DNA of 64,000 bases, taken from positions 1 through 64,000 of the forward strand of contig NZ_OLMK01000020.1 in the NCBI RefSeq assembly GCF_900290235.1, in the 5' to 3' direction. The notes under the pieces are model-generated. The model was given only the letters and a program-made list of their open reading frames with translations, did no database searches and was not told where the DNA came from. The position numbers were made by a program, and so were the translations under genes. Every line of letters starts with the position of its first letter. Within the stretch, counting starts at the first letter, position 1. Shown in pieces: positions 1 to 8,831 of this stretch. This DNA is from Streptomyces sp. MA5143a (GTDB lineage: Bacteria > Actinomycetota > Actinomycetes > Streptomycetales > Streptomycetaceae).

Positions 1-1
1 C

Positions 2-220
2 CGCAGCGGCGCCGGACGTCCGGGCCCCCGCACCAACGGCACCGGGCGCAGGCCCGCCAATCCGCGGCTGCTGCGTCAGCGGCTCGTGGTGTTCGTCGTG
101 GTGACGCTGCTGGCGGCACTCGGCATCGCCGCGGCCCAGGGGTGTCAGGGTCCGGCGCGCGGACTCGGCGTGGACGAGGTGCGGCACGAGCGGACGGTCC
201 TGGAGCCGGACGGCGACTGA
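2..220 (+). CDS. C-terminal fragment of a single-span membrane protein (5' end outside window)
   Basis: An open frame runs in from the window edge and stops at TGA 218-220, giving the last 72 residues of a protein. The fragment has an Arg/Pro/Gly-rich basic stretch, then one hydrophobic segment (LVVFVVVTLLAALGIAAA), then a charged tail ending in EPDGD. This looks like a membrane anchor with a short tail after it. The frame has the strong G/C third-position bias of a real Streptomyces gene. The gene converges on the methyltransferase on the other strand, about 100 bp away. I do not recognise the family, and the missing N-terminus could hold any domain. Confidence 0.5.
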   Translation, partial: RSGAGRPGPRTNGTGRRPANPRLLRQRLVVFVVVTLLAALGIAAAQGCQGPARGLGVDEVRHERTVLEPDGD

Positions 221-322
221 CCGTCGCGCGGCCCCCGGGGACGGACTGGTTCGGGGCCGCGACCGCTTCGTACAGCGCGGCCCCGCGTGCCGGTGGTTGG
301 TCGCAGCCGCCCGGCCGCGCCG

Positions 323-1141
323 TCACGCCTGCGGTCGGCCCGTCGCCACCGCGTAGAACGCCACGGCCGCCGCCGCGCCCACGTTGAGGGAGTCGACGCC
401 GTGTGCCATGGGGATGCGGACCCATTCGTCGGCGGCCATCAACGCCTTGGTGGAGAGGCCGTCGCCCTCGGCGCCGAGCATCAGGGCGACACGCTCCATC
501 CTGTGCGGGGCCGCCTCGTCGAGGGACTTCGCCTTCTCGTCCGGGGTCAGGGCGAGCAGGGTGAAGCCGGCGTCGCGTACCGCGTCGAGACCCCTCGGCC
601 AGGCGTCCAGGCGCGCGTACGGCACGGAGAAGACCGCGCCCATGGAGACCTTGACGCTGCGGCGGTAGAGCGGGTCGGCGCAGTCCGGGGAGAGCAGGAC
701 CGCGTCCATGCCGAGGGCGGCGGCCGAGCGGAAGATCGCACCGATGTTGGTGTGGTCGTTGACCGACTCCATGATCACGACGCGGCGGGCGGAGCCCAGC
801 AGGTCCACCGCCGTCGGCAGCGGTCTGCGCTGCATGGAGGCGAGGGCGCCGCGGTGCACGTGGTAGCCGGTGACCTGCTCGGCGAGCTCCGGGCTGACCG
901 CGTAGACGGGGGCGGGGAGCTCGTCGATGACATCGCGCATGACGTCGACCCACTTGGCGGAGAGCAACATCGAGCGCATCTCGTACCCGGCGTCCTTGGC
1001 CCGACGGATGACCTTCTCGCCCTCGGCGATGAACAGGCCCTCGGCGGGTTCGCGTCTGCGGCGCAGTTCGACGTCGGTCAGGCCCGTGTAGTCACGCAGG
1101 CGCGGGTCGGCGGGGTCCTCGACGGTGATGAGTTCGGCCAC
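323..1141 (-). CDS. TrmH/SpoU-family RNA 2'-O-methyltransferase
   Basis: A 272-residue SPOUT-class methyltransferase that would transfer a methyl group from SAM to a ribose 2'-OH in rRNA or tRNA. The three SpoU motifs are visible: NIGAIFRSA at residues 132-140, LMLGAEGDGLS at 220-230, and IPMAHGVDSLNVGAA at 243-257. The N-terminal 110 residues match the usual substrate-binding extension (GLFIAEGEKVIRRA). The start is GTG at 1139-1141. It lies 64 bp downstream of cobA on the same strand and may be read through from it, but nothing links it to cobalamin synthesis. A second SpoU protein is at 59678-60541. The family is secure; the RNA substrate is unknown. Confidence 0.9.
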   Translation of the reverse strand: MAELITVEDPADPRLRDYTGLTDVELRRRREPAEGLFIAEGEKVIRRAKDAGYEMRSMLLSAKWVDVMRDVIDELPAPVYAVSPELAEQVTGYHVHRGALASMQRRPLPTAVDLLGSARRVVIMESVNDHTNIGAIFRSAAALGMDAVLLSPDCADPLYRRSVKVSMGAVFSVPYARLDAWPRGLDAVRDAGFTLLALTPDEKAKSLDEAAPHRMERVALMLGAEGDGLSTKALMAADEWVRIPMAHGVDSLNVGAAAAVAFYAVATGRPQA

Positions 1142-1205
1142 AGGGTGATACTGCCTTGTCCTGGGTGTGGTGCCAACGGCTCGGTACGGGTTGGGTTACC
1201 CGCGG

Positions 1206-2438
1206 TTACTTGCTGGGGTTCGGGCCCACGGTCACGACCTCGCCGATGACGATGACCGCCGGCGGCTTGATCTCCTCGGCGACGACCGTCTCGGCGACCG
1301 TCGCGAGGGTGGCGTCGACCCGGCGCTGCGCCGCGGTGGTGCCCTCCTGGACCAGGGCGACGGGCGTGTCGGGGGACTTGCCGTGCGCGATCAGCGTCTC
1401 GGCGACCCTGCCGATCGTGCCGACGCCCATGAGGATCACCAGCGTTCCGGTGAGCCTCGCCAGGGCAGGCCAGTCGACCAGGGAGCGCTCGTCGTCGGGG
1501 GCGATGTGCCCGCTGACCACGGTGAACTCATGGGCCACGCCCCGGTGGGTGACGGGGATGCCGGCGGCGCCCGGGACCGAGATCGAGCTGGAGATGCCGG
1601 GGACGACCGTGCAGGGGATGCCCGCCTCGGCCAGTGCCTGGACCTCCTCCATGCCGCGGCCGTAGACGAACGGGTCGCCGCCCTTGAGGCGGACGACCGA
1701 CCTGCCCTTCCGCGCGTGCTCGATCAGGGCGTCGTTGATGGCCTCCTGAGCCATGAACCGGCCGTACGGCAGCTTCGCCGCGTCGATCACCTCGACGCTC
1801 TGCGGCAGTTCCGCGAGCAGGTCGCGCGGGCCGAGGTGGTCGGTGATGACCACGTCGGCCTCGGCGAGGAGACGGCGGCCCCGCACGGTGATCAGGTCCG
1901 GGTCGCCGGGCCCGCCGCCGACGAGGGCGACTCCGGGGGTACGGGTGCGATGGTGCGGGGCGACCAGGGTGCCGTCGCGGAGGCCCTCGACCACGGCGTC
2001 GCGGATCGCGGCGGTGTGGCGGGGGTCGCGGCCCCTGGCGTCGCTGGTGAGGACGGCGATGGTGACGCCCTCGCTGGTCCCGGTGGCCGGGGTCCAGGCG
2101 GTGGCCGCGTCGGCGTCGTCGGAGCGGACGCACCACACGCGGTGCCGCTCCGCCTCCGCCGAGGCCAGGGTGTTCGCCTCGGTGTCGCTGGTCGCGATGA
2201 GGGCGTACCAGGCGTCAGCGAGGTCGCCCTCCGCGTAGGGCCGCTTCTCCCAGGTCAGTTCACCGGCGTCGACCATGGCCTCCACCGAGGGGGTGGCCGT
2301 CGGGGAGACGAGGAGGATGTCGCCGCCCGCGGCGATCAGGGCGGGCAGACGACGCTGGGCCACCTGGCCGCCGCCGAGGACGACGACCTTGCGGCCGGTG
2401 AGGCGGAGGCCCACGGGGTAGGCGGGATGTTCGGCCAT
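1206..2438 (-). CDS. cobA: Uroporphyrinogen-III C-methyltransferase fused to precorrin-2 dehydrogenase domain
   Basis: A 410-residue, two-domain protein. Residues 1-155 look like the CysG/Met8 NAD-binding domain (GGGQVAQRR at 22-30), which oxidises precorrin-2. Residues 168-405 are the SAM-dependent uroporphyrinogen-III methyltransferase, with GGGPGDPDL at 174-182 and a downstream KGGDPFVYGRG motif. Together they would make precorrin-2 and possibly sirohydrochlorin, the branch point to cobalamin and siroheme. The CysG layout of dehydrogenase first and methyltransferase second is kept, but the protein is shorter than E. coli CysG. The start ATG has GAGGAG about 10 nt upstream. It follows bluB-cobT in the same direction after a GC-rich hairpin. 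Confidence 0.93.
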   Translation of the reverse strand: MAEHPAYPVGLRLTGRKVVVLGGGQVAQRRLPALIAAGGDILLVSPTATPSVEAMVDAGELTWEKRPYAEGDLADAWYALIATSDTEANTLASAEAERHRVWCVRSDDADAATAWTPATGTSEGVTIAVLTSDARGRDPRHTAAIRDAVVEGLRDGTLVAPHHRTRTPGVALVGGGPGDPDLITVRGRRLLAEADVVITDHLGPRDLLAELPQSVEVIDAAKLPYGRFMAQEAINDALIEHARKGRSVVRLKGGDPFVYGRGMEEVQALAEAGIPCTVVPGISSSISVPGAAGIPVTHRGVAHEFTVVSGHIAPDDERSLVDWPALARLTGTLVILMGVGTIGRVAETLIAHGKSPDTPVALVQEGTTAAQRRVDATLATVAETVVAEEIKPPAVIVIGEVVTVGPNPSK

Positions 2439-2539
2439 GAGGGTGCGGCTCCTCTGGTGGCGGCGGTGCGGGACGGAGCCCCTGCGGCGTTGGAGCGGCC
2501 CCTGACGTGCGATTTTATTGCGCGGGCGAGGGCGTGGCG

Positions 2540-2575
2540 GGGGCGGGGTGGGATATCTCTCCCCGGCCCCGCCCC
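2540..2575. terminator. GC-rich hairpin between cobT and cobA
   Basis: GGGGCGGGG (2540-2548) pairs with CCCCGCCCC (2567-2575) across an 18-nt loop. On the plus strand a short T run follows, but both flanking genes lie on the minus strand, where no T tract follows. It may attenuate read-through from cobT into cobA or simply mark the transcript end. Confidence 0.4.
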
Positions 2576-2602
2576 TTTCCGTTCAGCCCCGGCGGCAGGT
2601 CT

Positions 2603-5600
2603 CTACTTCTCGGTGACGCCCGCCGAGTCGAAGGTCGCCACCTCGTGCATCGCCCTCGCCGCGCTCTGGACGACCGGCAGGGCCAGGAGGGCGCCGGTGC
2701 CCTCGCCGAGGCGAAGGTCGAGGTCGACCAGGGGACGGAGGCCGAGCTTCTTCAGGGCCGCCACATGGCCCGGTTCGGCGCTGCGGTGGCCCGCGATGCA
2801 CGCGGCGAGGACCTCGGGGGCGATGGCGCGGGCGACCAGGGCGGCGGCGCCGGCGCTGACACCGTCGAGGATCACCGGCGTACGCAGGGAGGCGCCGCCG
2901 AGGAGCAGACCGACGATCGCGGCGTGTTCGAAGCCGCCGATCGCGGCCAGCACGCCGATGGGGTCGGCCGGGTCCGGCTGGTGCAGCTCGATGGCCCGGC
3001 GGACGACCTCGGTCTTGCGGGCGAGGGTCTCGTCGTTGATGCCGGTGCCCCGGCCGGTGACCTCGACGGGGTCGGCGCCGGTGAAGACCGAGATGAGGGC
3101 GGCGGACGCCGTGGTGTTGGCGATGCCCATCTCACCCGTGAGCAGGGCCTTGTTCCCGGCGGCGACCAGATCGCGGGCCGTCTCGATGCCGACCTCGATG
3201 GCCTTCTTGGCCTCCTCGCGGGTCATCGCGGGACCGGTGGTCATGTCGGACGTACCGGCGCGCACCTTGCGCGGCAGCAGACCGGGGGTCGCGGGCAGGT
3301 CGCTCGCCACCCCCACGTCCACGACGCACACCTCGGCGCCCACCTGGTTGGCGAAGGCGTTGCAGACCGCTCCCCCGCCGAGGAAGTTGGCGACCATCTG
3401 GCCCGTGACCTCCTGCGGCCAGGGGGTGACGCCCTGGGCGTGGACGCCGTGGTCACCGGCGAAGATCGCGACGGCCGCGGGCTCCGGGATGGGCGGCGGG
3501 CACTGGCGGGACAGGCCCGACAGCTGCGCGGAGATGATCTCCAGCATGCCGAGCGCGCCGGCCGGCTTGGTCATGCGCTTCTGCCGCTCCCACGCCTCGC
3601 CCAGCGCCTTGGCGTCCAGCGGGCGGATCCCGGCGACGGTCTCGGCGAGCAGGTCGTGCGGCTCCGCCCCGGGCAGGGCGCGACGGCCGTACGTCTCCTC
3701 GTGGACGACCCAGGACAGCGGGCGGCGCTTGGCCCAGCCCGCCTGCATCAGCTCGGGCTCCGCCGGGAACTCGTCGACGTACCCGACGCACAGGTACGCC
3801 ACGACCTCCAGGTGCTCGGGCAGGCCGAGGGCGCGGACCATCTCGCGCTCGTCGAAGAAGCTGACCCAGCCGACGCCGAGGCCCTCGGCGCGGGCCGCGA
3901 GCCAGAGGTTCTCGACGGCGAGGGCCGAGGAGTACGGGGCCATCTGCGGCTGGGTGTGGCGGCCCAGGGTGTGCCGACCGCCGCGCGTCGGGTCGGCGGT
4001 GACCACGATGTTCACCGGGGTGTCGAGGATGGCCTCGATCTTCAGTTCCTTGAACTGCTTCGCCCGGCCCTTGGGCAGCGACTTGGCGTACGCCTCACGC
4101 TGACGCTGGGCCAGTTCGTGCATGGTCCGGCGGGTCTCGGCGGAGCGGATGACGACGAAGTCCCACGGCTGGGAGTGGCCCACGGACGGCGCCGTGTGCG
4201 CGGCCTCGAGGACGCGGAGCAGGACGTCGTGCGGGATGGGGTCGCCGCGGAAGCCGTTGCGGATGTCGCGGCGCTCGCGCATGACCTTGAGGACGGCCTC
4301 GCGCTCGGCGTCGTCGTAGGGCGGCGCGGCCGGGCCGGCGGGCTGCCCCGCGTCTGCCTCCTCGGACACCTCGTCCACCGCGGCCACGCTCTCGTCGGCT
4401 GCTTCCACTGCCTCGGCCTCCTCGCCGTCCTCCTGGTCGGCGGCCCTGGTGTCCAGGTCCTCCGCGTTCTGGGTGACGTCGGGACGCTCCGGGGCCGCGG
4501 CGGCGACCGGCTGCGGTACGACGATCGTCTCGGCCTCGGAGTCGCGGGGGGCGGGGACCGTGGCGACGGGTTCCGCCTGCGGCTCCTGCTCCGGTGCCTC
4601 GTCAGCGGCGGTCTCGCCGGGCGCCGCCGCGGTGGCGGGCGTCGACCGGTCGTCGGCGGACAGCGGCGGTACGACCATGCCCTGGGGCGGGGGCGTGGCC
4701 AGGTGCGGGGTGGTCGGCACCGAGCCGTCCACCGGCACGAACTCACCCATCGGCTGCTCGGTGCCGGGCGCCTGGGCCGCGTCGGCGGCGTGCGGGGCGT
4801 CGGCCGGGGTCCCCGCCGAGGGCTGGAGGACGGCGCCCTGGGGCGCGTCGAGCGGGGAGGGCGTCACGGCCACGGGGGCCTCGGCGGCCACGGCGTCGGC
4901 GACGACCGGGCCGGTGGGCTGCGCGGGGGCCTCGGCGGCCGTGGCGGCGACCGGCTCGGCGGGCTGCGCGACGGCAGACTCGTCGGCGGGCGGCTCCTCG
5001 ACGGCGGACCCCTCGACGGCGGACCCCTCGACGGTGACGGGCTCGGCGGGAACGGCCTCGTCGTGCTGGTCCGGCTCCCGCGTTTCCACGGTTACGTCTT
5101 CGGCCTCCGGCTCGGTCTGCGACGGAGGGGCGGCCATCTCGGGGGCCTGCTCGGCGGCGTCCGCGGCGGGGGCGACCGGCTCGGTGGCCTGAGGGCCCTG
5201 TGCAGGGGGCTGCGGGTGCTCGGACTCGGGCTCGGACTGCCCGGACTCCGGGGTCGGTGCCTCCTCGGCGGTTTCCCGGGCGGCGGCCTGCTCGGCGGCG
5301 GGCTTCTCCGCGACGGCAGCCGACTGCTCGGCCTGTGCGGGCTCCGCTGCCGAGGGCTCGTCAGGCTGGGGCTCGGCGGGGGCGGCTGCGGCCTCGGCAG
5401 CGACCGGCTCGGCGGTGTCGGCCGACCGCGGCTTCTCGGTTGCCGCTGCCGGGGCCTCGGCCGCCTGCGGCTCCTGCCCCTCCTGCGGTTCCCCCGGCCG
5501 CACGGCGCCCTGGGCGTTGGGCGCCTCGGGCAGCGGTTGCGCGTCCTCGGCGGGCGAGGCCTCACCGGCGGTCTGCTCGGCCGACGCGTCGGCCGCGGGC

Positions 5601-7138
5601 TGCTCGCCCTCGGCGGCAGGAGACGGCTGCTCCTCGGCGGGGGCGGCCGTCTCGGCGACCGGAGCCGTGGGCGCCGTCTGTGCCTCGGGGGCAACGGGCG
5701 CCGCCTCGGGGGCGGAGGTCTCGGCGACCGGCTCGGCGGCGTCGTCCGGCGCGGCCTGCGGTGCGGCGGCACCGGACTCGGCCTGCGGCGGGGCGGGGGC
5801 GTCGATCGGCTGGGCGGCGTCCTCGTTCTGCTGCGGGACCGGGGAGACGTCCTGGGCGTCGACGGGCGCCTGGGCCTGGATGGGCTCCGGGCCCTGCGCG
5901 GCGGGCGGGAACGGCGTGGCCTCCGGGGCCTGGGCCTCGCGGGCGACCAGGGCGTCGAGGGCGGACTCGGTGGGAGTCCCGGCGGCGGCCGACTCGGCAG
6001 CGCCCGGAGCGACGGCGGCGAGCTCCTCCGGTGCCTGCGCGTCCGGTGCCGACTCGGCGGGCTCGGGGCTCTGGGGTGCGTCGGCGGCGGGTTCCGCCAC
6101 AAACTGCGCGTCGGTGGCGTGTTCCGCCACAAGCTGAGCGTCGGTGGCGGGCTCAGCCACCGCCTGGGCGTCAGCGGCGGGGGCACCCGTCTCCGCCTCG
6201 GCGGCAGGCACCTCCTCCACGACAGGTTGAGCCTCGACGACCGCCTGGGCCTCGGCGGCCTCGACGACCGGCTGGGCCTCAGCCGACTCGGCGACGGGGT
6301 GAACCTCGGCAGCCTCCCCCGCCGGCTGGGCCTCCGCAGCCTCCGGCACAGCCACCACCTCGACCGGCTGGGCCTCCGCGACCTCGGGGACGACCGGCAC
6401 CTCGGTCGGCTGCGGGGCGGTGGCCTGGGCGACGGCCTCCGCGACCTGCACCTGACCGGTGGCGAACTGGGCGACCGCGGCTTCCTGGGCCTGGGCGTAG
6501 GCGGCGTCCTGGGCGTCATGGAGGGCTTCGGCGTCCTGCTCCGCCTCCGTGGCGGCGCCGGGCTGCGCCTCCTGCGGAACGACCGTTTCTGCAGCCTGCC
6601 CCTGGGCGACGGGCGCGGGCTGCGTCGTCACGGCCGCGGGCGCAGGGGTGCCCCACGGGGTCACGCCTTGCGGGGGCACGTCGAGGTACTCGGGCCCGGA
6701 GGTGGGCGGACCGGGGTGGCGTACGGCGGAGGGCGGGACGGGGGCTCCGGCGGGGCCGCGGTCGGCGAGGGAGCGGACCGGGCTGGCGGAGGCGTCCGGG
6801 GTGGGCGGGCCGAGGTGCAGCGGTCGGCGGGCCACCGGCGGCTGCGGCACCGCGGTGGCGACGGGGTGGCGTACCGCTCCCAGGTCGATCGAGCCGCTGT
6901 CCCGGCCGGACGTCTCGTGCGGGCCGGGCTCGTGGACGACCTGGACGACGGGTTCGGGGGCGGGCGGGGGCACTTCGTTGCCCCATGCGCCCTGGGCACC
7001 CGGCAGCAGCAGCTCGTCGTCCTCGACGGGGGTCTCGGAGAGGTAGGTGTACGCACCCGGCGCGGCGACGCCCGGCTGTTCCACCATGCCTGCGCTCTCC
7101 GGCTGCCCCTCGCCCGGGACCTGGCCGGTGTCGGTCAT
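2603..7138 (-). CDS. cobT: BluB-CobT fusion: DMB synthase plus nicotinate-nucleotide--DMB phosphoribosyltransferase, with long disordered N-terminus
   Basis: A 1511-residue protein in three parts. Residues 1 to about 935 are low-complexity, rich in Ala, Pro, Glu, Val and Gln, with short imperfect repeats such as VAEPATDAQ. Residues about 942-1156 are a BluB-type nitroreductase (RRDIRNGFRGDPIP; GVGWVSFFDE), which in the family turns reduced FMN into 5,6-dimethylbenzimidazole. Residues about 1160-1511 are CobT (FAGDHGVHAQGVTPWP), which makes alpha-ribazole phosphate; the catalytic Glu is expected in LGEGTGA near residue 1479. The ATG at 7136-7138 has GAGGGG 8 nt upstream, and the next in-frame Met upstream adds 40 residues without domain content. 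Normal CobT is about 350 residues. The fusion would pass DMB directly to the next enzyme; the role of the tail is unknown. Confidence 0.93.
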   Translation of the reverse strand: MTDTGQVPGEGQPESAGMVEQPGVAAPGAYTYLSETPVEDDELLLPGAQGAWGNEVPPPAPEPVVQVVHEPGPHETSGRDSGSIDLGAVRHPVATAVPQPPVARRPLHLGPPTPDASASPVRSLADRGPAGAPVPPSAVRHPGPPTSGPEYLDVPPQGVTPWGTPAPAAVTTQPAPVAQGQAAETVVPQEAQPGAATEAEQDAEALHDAQDAAYAQAQEAAVAQFATGQVQVAEAVAQATAPQPTEVPVVPEVAEAQPVEVVAVPEAAEAQPAGEAAEVHPVAESAEAQPVVEAAEAQAVVEAQPVVEEVPAAEAETGAPAADAQAVAEPATDAQLVAEHATDAQFVAEPAADAPQSPEPAESAPDAQAPEELAAVAPGAAESAAAGTPTESALDALVAREAQAPEATPFPPAAQGPEPIQAQAPVDAQDVSPVPQQNEDAAQPIDAPAPPQAESGAAAPQAAPDDAAEPVAETSAPEAAPVAPEAQTAPTAPVAETAAPAEEQPSPAAEGEQPAADASAEQTAGEASPAEDAQPLPEAPNAQGAVRPGEPQEGQEPQAAEAPAAATEKPRSADTAEPVAAEAAAAPAEPQPDEPSAAEPAQAEQSAAVAEKPAAEQAAARETAEEAPTPESGQSEPESEHPQPPAQGPQATEPVAPAADAAEQAPEMAAPPSQTEPEAEDVTVETREPDQHDEAVPAEPVTVEGSAVEGSAVEEPPADESAVAQPAEPVAATAAEAPAQPTGPVVADAVAAEAPVAVTPSPLDAPQGAVLQPSAGTPADAPHAADAAQAPGTEQPMGEFVPVDGSVPTTPHLATPPPQGMVVPPLSADDRSTPATAAAPGETAADEAPEQEPQAEPVATVPAPRDSEAETIVVPQPVAAAAPERPDVTQNAEDLDTRAADQEDGEEAEAVEAADESVAAVDEVSEEADAGQPAGPAAPPYDDAEREAVLKVMRERRDIRNGFRGDPIPHDVLLRVLEAAHTAPSVGHSQPWDFVVIRSAETRRTMHELAQRQREAYAKSLPKGRAKQFKELKIEAILDTPVNIVVTADPTRGGRHTLGRHTQPQMAPYSSALAVENLWLAARAEGLGVGWVSFFDEREMVRALGLPEHLEVVAYLCVGYVDEFPAEPELMQAGWAKRRPLSWVVHEETYGRRALPGAEPHDLLAETVAGIRPLDAKALGEAWERQKRMTKPAGALGMLEIISAQLSGLSRQCPPPIPEPAAVAIFAGDHGVHAQGVTPWPQEVTGQMVANFLGGGAVCNAFANQVGAEVCVVDVGVASDLPATPGLLPRKVRAGTSDMTTGPAMTREEAKKAIEVGIETARDLVAAGNKALLTGEMGIANTTASAALISVFTGADPVEVTGRGTGINDETLARKTEVVRRAIELHQPDPADPIGVLAAIGGFEHAAIVGLLLGGASLRTPVILDGVSAGAAALVARAIAPEVLAACIAGHRSAEPGHVAALKKLGLRPLVDLDLRLGEGTGALLALPVVQSAARAMHEVATFDSAGVTEK

Positions 7139-7497
7139 GCGTACCCCTCGCCCATCGGTTAGTGCCTCTATGCCAGCTGGCCCGGAACGGCGCACCGACC
7201 GTTCCACATGTGGAGAACGAGCGTGCGTGCCCAGCGGCACGTGACGACCCGCCTGCATGTCGACAAAGCCATTCGGTGAAACCGTTCAACGGCCATTGTC
7301 GCGGTCGTCCCGCCGTCGCGACAGCTTGATCGGCGACGGTCCACTGTGGACTGCGCCACGTTGCGCGTCCTCCGGTTCCGCCGTACCACACACGCCCTCA
7401 AAACGGGCGCGCTTTCCGGACATTGACCGACGAAGTATCGGGTGCCGGAGTGCGGTACGACAGTCGGCCAGCCTACCGCGCCGGTACGACAACCGGA
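7139..7497 (-). promoter_or_regulatory. 359-bp gap upstream of bluB-cobT with two related palindromes
   Basis: No credible gene lies in this gap. It holds two related palindromes: TCCACATGTGGA at 7203-7214, about 65 bp upstream of the cobT start, and GTCCACTGTGGAC at 7339-7351. A TAGGCT element on the minus strand could be a -10 box. No cobalamin riboswitch (B12-box) core was recognised. The palindromes may be operators; no regulator is assigned. Confidence 0.35.
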
Positions 7498-8706
7498 TCA
7501 CTGGGAACGATCGGGCAAAGTCCCGCTGAGCAGGAACGCGACGCTCCGTTCCCGCTCCGTCCAGGCCCTCGTGTCGAGTTCGACGGACTGGACGAACTCG
7601 CACCGAACGTCGTAGCCGTGCTCGGTCAGGTCGCGGCCGACGCGCTCGGCGGCGGGGCGGGTGAGGGCGTGGGTGACGATGCACCGGGGGCGCCGGTCGG
7701 CGACGGCGGAGACCACCGCCGCTCCCCCGCCGCCGACGCGTACGACGTCGGGTTCGGGGAGGTTCTCCAGGATGTGCGGGGCGATGCCGTGGACCACCTG
7801 GAGCTGTACGCCGAAGCGGCGGGCGGCGAGGGTCGTCCGGCCGCAGGCCCCGGGGTCGCGGTCGACGGCGATGACACCGGCGCCGCAGCGGGCCGCCTCG
7901 GTGGCGAAGGCCCCGCTGCCGGATCCGATGTCCCACACGAGGTCACCCACGCGCGGTCCGAGGCGGGCCAGTTGGGCCGAGCGCAGCAGCTCGCCCTCCC
8001 CCTCGCCCAGGGCGCCGCCGTAGACGTCGGCGGGCAGGGACCAGCCGCGGGGTCCGGCGCCGGGGTCGCGGCCGGCGATCCAGCCGCCGTCCTCGGTGGT
8101 GCCCGCCGGGCCGATGACGATGACGAGGTTGGGGTCGCGCCAGGTGTGGTCGGCGGCCTTTTCGGAGGTGACGACGGTGACGCGTTCGCGTTCGGTGCCG
8201 AGTTCCTCGCAGATCACGAAGGTGCGGTGCACCCCTTCGAGGAGCAGGCCGAGTTCGGCGGGGCCGGCGCCGGGTGAGGTGAGCACGGCGACCTTGGTGT
8301 GGGCGCGGCACACGTTCACCGCGCGCCTGAGCGTGCGGCGGTGCGCGACGACCACCTGTGCGTCGTCCCAGGGCATTCCGGCGCGGGCGAAGGCGGCGGC
8401 CACGGAGGAGACACCCGGGACGACCTCGACCTCCAGGCCGAACTCGGGGGCCCGGAGCGTGCGGACGACGCCGAAGAAGCCGGGATCGCCGTCGGCGAGG
8501 ACCACGGCGGTGCCGCGGTGGGCGGCGATGCGGCGGGCGGCTAGGGCGACGCTGCCGAGCCGGATGCGTTCGGCGGCCGGGGGCACTTCGGGCAGGGCCA
8601 GATGGTGGGCGGCGCCGGCGACGAGTGTGGCGGCGGCGAGGGCGGAGCGCGCCGCGGCGGTCAGGGGGGAGCCGTCCCAGCCGATCACCGTGACCCGGTC
8701 GGCCAT
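7498..8706 (-). CDS. cobL: Precorrin-6Y C5,15-methyltransferase (decarboxylating), CbiE-CbiT fusion
   Basis: A 402-residue bifunctional corrin-ring enzyme. Residues 1-200 form the CbiE-type tetrapyrrole methylase (VTVIGWDGSPLT; ADGDPGFFGVVRTL; VVPGVSSVAAAFARAG). Residues about 215-395 form the CbiT-type Rossmann methyltransferase, with the SAM loop VWDIGSGSGAFATEAAR. The family methylates C5 and C15 of precorrin-6Y and removes the acetate carboxyl. The length matches other CobL fusions. The ATG has GGAG about 8 nt upstream. It heads the minus-strand cobalamin block, 359 bp ahead of bluB-cobT. Only these late and branch enzymes are here, so the rest of the corrin pathway must be encoded elsewhere. 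Confidence 0.93.
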   Translation of the reverse strand: MADRVTVIGWDGSPLTAAARSALAAATLVAGAAHHLALPEVPPAAERIRLGSVALAARRIAAHRGTAVVLADGDPGFFGVVRTLRAPEFGLEVEVVPGVSSVAAAFARAGMPWDDAQVVVAHRRTLRRAVNVCRAHTKVAVLTSPGAGPAELGLLLEGVHRTFVICEELGTERERVTVVTSEKAADHTWRDPNLVIVIGPAGTTEDGGWIAGRDPGAGPRGWSLPADVYGGALGEGEGELLRSAQLARLGPRVGDLVWDIGSGSGAFATEAARCGAGVIAVDRDPGACGRTTLAARRFGVQLQVVHGIAPHILENLPEPDVVRVGGGGAAVVSAVADRRPRCIVTHALTRPAAERVGRDLTEHGYDVRCEFVQSVELDTRAWTERERSVAFLLSGTLPDRSQ

Positions 8707-8831
8707 CGTCGTCAGTCTCCAGAAGGTTTTCGCAGCTCGTCAGGGAAGCCCGCACGGGGTCCCGTGAGCGTACCTGGTGACGGGGCGGGGTCCGGTGGCC
8801 GGGCTGCGGCCGTTGTGCGCCCGTGGGTGGT

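Noticed and set aside
2507-7162. A 1551-codon open frame on the plus strand, opposite bluB-cobT
   Set aside because: It mirrors the minus-strand gene codon for codon, has no recognisable domain or ribosome site, and is the usual antisense artefact of very high GC sequence.
8707-8831. Possible cobalamin riboswitch before cobL
   Set aside because: No B12-box core was seen; only a small CACGGG/CCCGTG hairpin is present.
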